Source: Antilocapra americana (taxonomy: Eukaryota; Chordata; Mammalia; Artiodactyla; Antilocapridae). Taken from it: DNA of 64,000 nt. This document shows, piece by piece, positions 57,798 through 64,000 of the stretch. Below the pieces are notes generated by a model, which was not told the DNA's origin, did not search any database, and was given only the letters and a program-made list of their open reading frames with translations. The translations under genes were made by a program, and so were the position numbers. Within the stretch, counting starts at the first letter, position 1; each line of letters starts with the position of its first letter. Location: contig ML661885.1 of the NCBI GenBank assembly GCA_007570785.1, forward strand, positions 32,460,331 to 32,524,330. The letters run 5' to 3'.

Positions 57798-58906
57798 AAA
57801 TATATAAATAAATTCAATCCTAGTCATACTTTCTTTCTATTATTCTACTGGTTTGTAAATGCACGCATCTCTTCCTGACCACTCACTTAGAGTCTAACTT
57901 TTTCCAAATTCTAAATACTCACAATCTAAAATTTCCATATCCTTATTGCAAGCTAAAGATTTCTGACAATGTTTTTTAACATCTTTCCTTTAACATTTCT
58001 TTCAACAATGTTACCAAATTTTGGTCTCCTGGAAAAGCTATGCAGTCACATTTGATGCTTCTATCTGCAACATGCTTTATATCCAGTCTTTACTAGTTCA
58101 GTCATTTATCCCTAGGTTCCATGACAAGCACTGTGGACACAGAAATGAGCAGGGTAGTTTCTGCCACTGTGGGCCACACAATCTGGTGGGAGAGACATGT
58201 GAGCAAATGACTCCAGCAGTCTGGTGCATGCAGGTCCTTATCAGACCTGTTACCTCCAATCCACCCTCTCACAGATCAGCTTTTGGAGCAGGCTTTCCTT
58301 CCCTCCAGAGGCAGGGATTGGTGCTTCTCCCTTTTGTCTGTAGCACTCTGTTCTTACAGCTGTTTGGAATGCTTGCTGCTGGGGGATCTGCACACTGCGT
58401 GGGGGCAGGAGAGGGTGTGGCCAGATAAGGACACAGCTTGTGAAAGGGTATGCTGGGGACAGAAAGGAGATGAGCTTGAGGAAGTAAGCCGGGGGCAGAA
58501 CTTAACTGTCCCAATGTGCTGTGACAACACTTTGGATGTAAACCTATAGGAAATGAGGGTATTGGAAGGCTCGGGCAGCAGAGCGATGCTATCAAGTGTG
58601 TGTTTTAGTTGATTCTAGCAGCACCCTGGGGGAAGAATTGGAAGAGGGCAACTAAGAGGCAGGGGAGTGGTTAGGAAGGAAGCTTATGCGATGGTTTGGC
58701 CAGGCAGAGGGACTGGCCTCCTGGTCTCCAGTGCAGAGAGGACATGATGAGGCTGGAATTAGGGAAACAGCATTAGAGAGGAGAGGGTGGGTGCTGGGGG
58801 TATTTCAGAGGAAAAAAAATCCAGGTGTGATGACTGGAGGAGAGCAGAAGGTTTTGAAACAGGCATTTACGACCCAGAAGAACTGGTGATGGCCCTGTAC
58901 ATGGAT
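57798..58906. other. Mostly unique intron sequence
   Basis: About 1.1 kb. Apart from an L2 scrap at 58090-58225, nothing is recognised. Overlapping frames of 88-135 codons around 58021-58595 lie on both strands and have no known domains. Confidence 0.4.
58090..58225 (-). mobile_element. L2 LINE scrap, antisense
   Basis: GTTCAGTCATTTATCCCTAG, CATGACAAGCACTGTGGACA and AATCTGGTGGGAGAGACATG resemble the complement of the L2 terminus. Confidence 0.5.
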
Positions 58907-59179
58907 GAAAGTGAAAGTTGCTCAGTCAACTCCAGGAACTATACAGTTCATGGAATTCTCCAGGTCAGAATACTGGAGTGGGTAGACTTTCCCTTCTCCA
59001 GGGATCAAATCCAGGTCTCCCACATTGCAGGTGGATTCTTTACTAGCTTAACAATAAGGGAAGCCCAAGAATACTGGAGTGGGTAGCCTATCCCTTCTCC
59101 AGGGGATCTTCCCAACCTAGGAATTGAACTGGGGTCTCCTGAATTGCAGGCGGATTCTTTACCAACTGAGCTATCAGGG
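58907..59179 (-). mobile_element. Dimeric Bov-tA SINE with 8-bp target duplication
   Basis: Two monomers joined near 59055-59075 (complement of CAGTATTCTTGGGCTTCCC). Part of the tail block is deleted. ACATGGAT at 58899-58906 and 59180-59187 brackets the element. Confidence 0.93.
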
Positions 59180-59187
59180 ACATGGAT

Positions 59188-59588
59188 AGCCAGAGGTTAA
59201 TGAGGGTCCGCCAGAAGGGAAACTCCGAAGTTGCACCCTGTGGAATATGACTTCCCTGGCACTGTTCACCAGCCTGATGGGGGACTTGGGAAGGCAAGTG
59301 GTGGCTTTCTGGCCTCACTGATCCAGCCCCAGCCTGCAGGTCCTCCACATTTATTTTCCATAAACTTTTGGCTCACATCTAGCTAATTGCATTACTACTC
59401 CTCAGACAGAGCATGCCTTATAATAAAATTCTGGGCTTTTTCTCCCATTGATAATACCATCAGATCCTTCCCATCTCCCTCCTTTATCTGGAATGACCTC
59501 TTTCCGCTCAGTCTCTTTAATGTGGCCAAACCTCCAGCTCCAGGAAACCCTTACTGATCTCTCCTTTGATTTTTCTCTTACTCTATGG
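59188..59588. other. Unassigned intron sequence, L2-like in part
   Basis: CTTTATCTGGAATGACCTCT and CCAGGAAACCCTTACTGATC (near 59482-59560) are L2-like on the plus strand. The rest is not recognised. Confidence 0.4.
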
Positions 59589-59755
59589 TTGAAATGGAGC
59601 AGGTGAGCTGGGTTAAAATCTTGGCTTTGCCACAGCTGGCACATCACTTTGTATTCTTATGCCTCCAAATCCTCTTTTACAGTTAGTTCCTACTCAGGAT
59701 TCTGGTGAAGATATATTGAATTAGTTCATATAAACTTAATGTGCTTACTGTATTT
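59589..59755 (+). mobile_element. MIR SINE, diverged
   Basis: GAGCTGGGTTAAAATCTTGGC, TTTGCCACAGCTGGCACATC and GGTGAAGATATATTGAATTAG follow the plus-strand MIR order. Confidence 0.6.
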
Positions 59756-59974
59756 CTCTCTGGGCATAGAGCAGAAGACAGAAATACTTACTAATTTGAT
59801 TTTATGAATATGCCACTAGGTGAGCCTGGAAGATCCACCTACTATAACTTCTAAACTTTGTCTTCCTCAGGAATGAATTACTAATCTAAAAGTTTTGCTG
59901 TTTCATGAAGAAGGTGGGGATAAACAATATTCTAATTATGACATGTAATTTAAGTATAGTAAATAAGAATTATA

Positions 59975-60157
59975 GAAAGCCTATTATGTACTAGGTATTT
60001 CCTCACAGCAACCCTATGAGTGGGTATCATTAGTATCCCATGTTACCCTTGAACAAACAGGTATTATGAAGTAAAATAACTTGTCCAAAGTTAGAGAGAC
60101 AGGAAGTAGAATTGAACTTCCATTTTTCTGACTCCAGAGGTCATGCTGGATTCTGCC
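59975..60157 (-). mobile_element. MIR SINE, antisense
   Basis: GCCTATTATGTACTAGGTAT, TCACAGCAACCCTATGAGTG, TAACTTGTCCAAAGTTAGAG, AGTAGAATTGAACTTCCA, and GAGGTCATGCTGGATTCTGC are in the order of the MIR complement. Confidence 0.85.
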
Positions 60158-60976
60158 TTTGGGTAGATGTTCAACGTATGGGATTCCTTGCTCTAACTGT
60201 AGCCTGAACTGGGACCTTGAGCTTTTCAGAGAGGTGGGAGGTATTGAGAGTGGGGAGGGCTTTGCAAGTGGGAAAAATTACATCAGCAAGGTTGAAAAGT
60301 TAAATAAGCTTGGTATACATGGGAGAATCCAGTGGACACACCTGCATCTATGACGAAGGAATAAATATAGGTAAAGAACATTCTTCCTCTTGTATTCTAT
60401 GCCATGCTTCCTAATACCACTGCCTGTCCACTCATTTCAGCGGAAAATCTGGGACTCGATTTAGGAACTTCTCTTTGTCATTTGACAAATTAGTAGTTAA
60501 ATCTCACTGATTTCACTCTTAAACATCCTTCTTAGCCTTCTCTACTATTTAATTCTTAATGCAAGTCTTTGCTTTCTTGCTTGGATTACAAAAGTGTCAT
60601 TTCTCTTTCCTAGGTTATGGGCTGGATTCATTGCAAAATTTCATGAGTAAAGTTTCCCAAAGTCAAATCCAGTTTGCCACTGTCCTTGTTAGAGTCCTTC
60701 AGTGGTTCCCTGGTGCCTTAGAACCAAATTTAGATACTTTCAGTGACACACAGGGACTTCCAAGGTCTTACTCTGGGCTCTGTCTGGCTACATAAATGAT
60801 TAATCCTGCTGGTTTTATGTCAGCCTGGTGAATGCCCACTTGTTTTTCAAAAGTGAAGGGATTCTTCTCTGTTGGGGGGTGCTGCTCTCCAGCAATATGT
60901 GTGGTATTCACCACTCTTTGTGTCTCTTCTGCACACTGTATAGCCTAACTTTGTATTTTCCTACTGTTTTGTTCAA

Positions 60977-62198
60977 CTTTTTAAAAGTTATAGTTGATGT
61001 ACAATATTATATAAGCTACAGGTGTACCATATAGTGATTCACAATTTTAAAGGTAACAGACACATCACTTTGCCAACAAAGGTCTGCAAATCAAAGCTAT
61101 GGTTTTTCCAGTAGTCATGTATAGATGTGAGAGTTGGACCATAAGGAAGGCTGAGCACTGAAGAATTGATGCTTTTGAACTGTAGTGCTGGAGAAGACTC
61201 TTGAGAGTCTCTTGGACAGCTCAGAGATCAAACCAATCAATCCTAAAAGAAATCAACCCTGAATATCCATTGGGAGGACTGATGCTGAAGCTGAAGCTCC
61301 AGTACTTGGCCACCTGATGTGAAGAGCTGACTCATTGGAAAAGACCCTGATGCTGGGAAAGATTGAAGGCAAAAAGAGAAGGGGGCAACAGAGGATGAGA
61401 TGGTTGGTTGGAATCATTGACTTAGTGGATATGAGTTGAGTCTGAGCTAACTTGAGGAGATGGTGAAGGACAGGGAAGCCTGGTGTGCTGCAGTCCATGG
61501 AGTCACCTAGAGTTGGACACGACTAAGCGACTGAACAACAATAACAGTTATTATAAAGCATCATCTATACTCCTGTACTGTACAATATCTTTGCAGATTA
61601 TTTTATGCATAGTAGGTTTTACCTCTTAATCCCCAACCCTAACTAGACCCCCTTCCTTTCCTCCCACCACTCGTAACTGCTAGTCTGTTCTCTGTATCTG
61701 TGTCTGTTTCATTTTTTGTTATATTCATTAGTTTGTTTTATTTTTTAGATTCCACATATAAGTGGTATCATACAGTATCTGTCTTTCTCTGACTTATTTC
61801 ACTTAGCATAATACTCTCCAAGTCTATCCATGTCGTTACAAACTGCAAAATTTCATTCTTTTTCATGGCTGAGTAGTAATCCATTGTATAGACGTACTAT
61901 ATCTTCTTTATCTATTCAACTGTTGATAGATGCTTAGGCTGCTTCCATATATTAGCAATTGTAAATAATGCTTCTATGAACATAGGGTACATGCATTTTT
62001 CCAAATTAGTGTTTTTATTTTTTCACACCTGTCAGAATGGCTATCATCAAAAAGACCACAAATAACAAATGTTGGCAAGGATGGAAAGAAAAGGAAACCC
62101 TTGTGCACTGTTGGTGGGAATGTATGTTGGCACAGCCACAGTGGAAAACAGTATGGAGGTTTATCAATAAACTAAAAATAGAGTTATTATATGATCTA
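60977..62198 (-). mobile_element. L1 LINE with 5' inversion, split by BovB
   Basis: From 60977 to about 62020 the plus strand is the L1 3' end complement (TTATAGTTGATGTACAATAT, GATTCCACATATAAGTGGTA, TAGTAATCCATTGTATAGAC). From about 62024 the orientation flips and sense L1 follows (CACACCTGTCAGAATGGCTA, CTTGTGCACTGTTGGTGGGA, CTAAAAATAGAGTTATTATA). The inverted piece is the part of L1 just upstream, as expected from twin priming. Confidence 0.88.
61055..61545 (+). mobile_element. BovB LINE 3' end inside L1
   Basis: 5'-truncated BovB starting ACAGACACATCACTTTGCC and ending CGACTGAACAACAATAAC. It has TGA at 61159-61161, the same codon position as in two other copies. L1 sequence continues on both sides (CACAATTTTAAAGGT and GTTATTATAAAGCATC). 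Confidence 0.94.
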
Positions 62199-62345
62199 CT
62201 CCAAACTGCTTTTGAATTGTGATACACAAAGTTCCATGAGACAGCGACTATTATTTGTTCTCCAGAGTAATGCCTGGCATGAGATTGGTGCTAAGTAATT
62301 TTTCATTGAATTAAAGAAATAATGGCTGAACAAAGCAAGAAAAAA

Positions 62346-63179
62346 GAGGAAAAGGTCAGATTTTAGAGGGCTTGAAAGCCAGTCAGGGGAAATTGGGGAT
62401 ATTTTTCTTTGAAATAAGATGAGGTGTGCATATTGTTTTTGGAAAATTAGTCACAGAGGACCATTCAGATAGATTTATTCTCATGTTAGTACTTCTGCTC
62501 ACACTGTTTCCTTCCCTAAGTTGTCATCCCTCTGCATCTCTGCATATTCTATCCAGTGTAGTTCTCTCATTGGAAAAGATATTTGAAAGGCTTCTTGGAA
62601 AGCCAACATGATTTTGTATAAAAAGTAAATTATGATTTGAGTATGCCATGTTTCTAAGTCAGCCTGTTCTGTCTGAAAGTGGGGAAATCTTCCTTAAAAT
62701 TCTTATCTAGCAACAAATTCACTATCATACTAGCTGGTTGCTAGTTTTGCTATTTTATAATTGAAAAGACAGTCAATAAAATAAAATAAATTTTAATTAA
62801 AACCAGAGAAGGATATGGAATAGCAAGCAATACTTTTTCAGGGAGCAAAATAGAGTGCTGGACTTGAATTAGTCCCAACTATGCATGTATGTACTCTTTT
62901 ACTGTTCATTATGTATGATACACATGCACACACATACACAGAAGTGTACTGATCAATATTTAACAATTGGCTCTCCACAGAAAAGGGAGGGGCCCTGAAA
63001 TGTCATATTTGCTGATTTCTACAATACTAGTACTCTAGTCATGACCAATTTTAAGCAACCAGTGTGAAGTCACTGAATGTAGATTTGCAAAGAAATGCTA
63101 GCCACCCACTCTCGCAAAGCCTGTATTCCTTGGCTGCCACACATGACCTGCCATGTATTCTTTGGGGGAGCTGCTGCAC
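62346..63179. other. Unique intron sequence
   Basis: No repeat or gene recognised. A short CA/TA-rich run lies near 62920-62940. Confidence 0.45.
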
Positions 63180-63900
63180 ACTAAGTTCAGTGCTGAGGCA
63201 CTGGGAATAGGGGCCCTACTCTTACAGGTGTTAATGGCAATGGGAAGACCAACAGGTAACAGCTATGATACATAAGAATTACTAAACCAGAAGTAAATAT
63301 AAAGTACTGTGGAAATAGGTAAAATACCTAATGGAATGATTATAGCTAGGCTTTCAGTTATATAGATCTGCCTGAGAAATGCAGGGAAGGCTTGATGGGG
63401 TGCATGGGGAGGCATCATTTGATTTGAGACTTGGAAGATAATTGAGAGCTTGCCAGCTTAGAGAACATAGCAAGTTCAGAGAACTACAAATAATTCAGTA
63501 CTGCTGGGGCATAAAGTGTATGTTAGGAGAGCCATAAACGATGAAGTCTAAAACATATAAAGGAGTCAGGATCATATTTGTTATGCTAAGAGGTCTGATC
63601 TCTAGGCCTCAGGGAACTATAAAAAGCATTTTGATGACATATTTGTGTATTAGAGAAACCTTCTGGTGAGCAGTGTGCAGGATGATCTGGGAGATGGTGG
63701 AATGGGAGAGGCTTGGTGAGGTATGTCCTGAAATGGAGCAGGTGAGAAATGGTGAACTAGCATAGTGGTCGTGTGACAGAGTAGGTCAAACATGAGATAT
63801 AGGAGCTAGAATCACTAGCATCTGGCTATCACTTGGGGTGGGTAGCTAGGACAGAGAAGTACTATAAGGCCTCCTAGATTTGTGGTTTGGGAATCTAAAA
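63180..63900 (-). mobile_element. L2 LINE fragment, antisense
   Basis: GCTGAGGCACTGGGAATAGG, ATATAAAGTACTGTGGAAAT, TGCAGGGAAGGCTTGATGGG, TTTGATTTGAGACTTGGAAG and AGGGAACTATAAAAAGCATT follow the complement of L2, continuing from its 3' end inward for about 0.7 kb. Diverged, with no reading frame. Confidence 0.6.
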
Positions 63901-64000
63901 TAGGAAAGAAGAAAAGCGATATGGATTTGTAAAGGAAATAAATGGATTTGGATTTAGTCATATTGGATTCGATGCACTTACATGATGTCCAAAAACCAGT

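Larger units (their letters stand above)
60400..62345 (+). mobile_element. L2 LINE, split by an L1
   Basis: Left part (60400-60976): AGTCCTTCAGTGGTTCCCTG, GGACTTCCAAGGTCTTACTC, CACTCTTTGTGTCTCTTCTG. Right part (62199-62345): AAGTTCCATGAGACAGCGAC, GAGTAATGCCTGGCATGAGA, TGCTAAGTAATTTTTCATTG. Together they read as one plus-strand L2 3' end. Confidence 0.72.
29769..64000 (-). other. TRHR: TRHR intron (partial, open at right edge)
   Basis: No exon encoding the receptor N-terminus to TM5 appears on the minus strand up to 64000. It should form an open frame of about 260 codons. The intron is therefore at least 34.2 kb, provided the assembly is collinear here. It is filled mainly by the repeats listed separately. 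Confidence 0.85.

Noticed and set aside
58021..58595. Overlapping 88-135 codon frames
   Set aside because: No domain, signal peptide or splice context, and frames occur on both strands at once, which favours chance.
29769..64000. Orientation bias of SINEs relative to TRHR
   Set aside because: By rough count the intron has about equal numbers of plus and minus Bov-tA copies, so no bias is supported.

Overview
The window is nuclear DNA from a ruminant, most likely a bovid. The diagnostic elements are BovB (RTE-class) LINEs, tRNA-Glu-derived Bov-tA/BOV-A2 SINEs and cetartiodactyl CHR-2 SINEs. They lie on an older mammalian background of L2, MIR, L1M, MER5A, Tigger1-type and hAT-type elements. 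The species (cattle, sheep, goat or other) cannot be fixed from the sequence alone. There are no bacterial features, CRISPR arrays, functional tRNA or rRNA genes, or intact viral genes.

One protein-coding exon is recognisable: the terminal coding exon of the thyrotropin-releasing hormone receptor gene (TRHR), on the minus strand at 29361-29768. It encodes transmembrane helices 6 and 7 and the cytoplasmic tail, and it begins at a clean splice acceptor. The preceding exon (start codon to TM5) is not in the window, so everything from 29769 to the right edge (about 34.2 kb) is read as TRHR intron. Everything left of 29361 is TRHR 3'UTR plus downstream intergenic DNA.

Left flank (1-29360): an antisense L1M 3' segment with a SINE inserted (1.2-2.4 kb); L2 copies with SINE insertions (3.8-5.6 kb); a decayed plus-strand L1M of about 3 kb hosting a BovB 3' piece, a CHR-2 SINE and a Bov-tA scrap (10.2-13.2 kb); a GC/CpG-rich patch with a consensus CTCF motif (15.3-15.7 kb), the best regulatory candidate; and a near-full-length dead BovB (23.2-26.3 kb).

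Intron (29769-64000): repeat-dense. It has an L2 split by a SINE with a perfect 14-bp target duplication (32.3-32.7 kb), ruminant L1 3' ends (40.8, 51.0 and 56.8 kb), a long L2 (53.0-54.7 kb), an L1 whose 5'UTR-like part abuts its 3' end and that carries a Tigger1-type insertion (56.1-57.6 kb), and a three-level nest (60.4-62.3 kb) in which an L2 holds a 5'-inverted L1 that holds a BovB fragment.

Almost all other open reading frames are chance or repeat-derived. I found no convincing undescribed biological system. The points worth a second look are the CTCF/CpG patch, the nested and rearranged retroelements, a 23-A tract inside a SINE, and a nonsense codon shared by several BovB copies.
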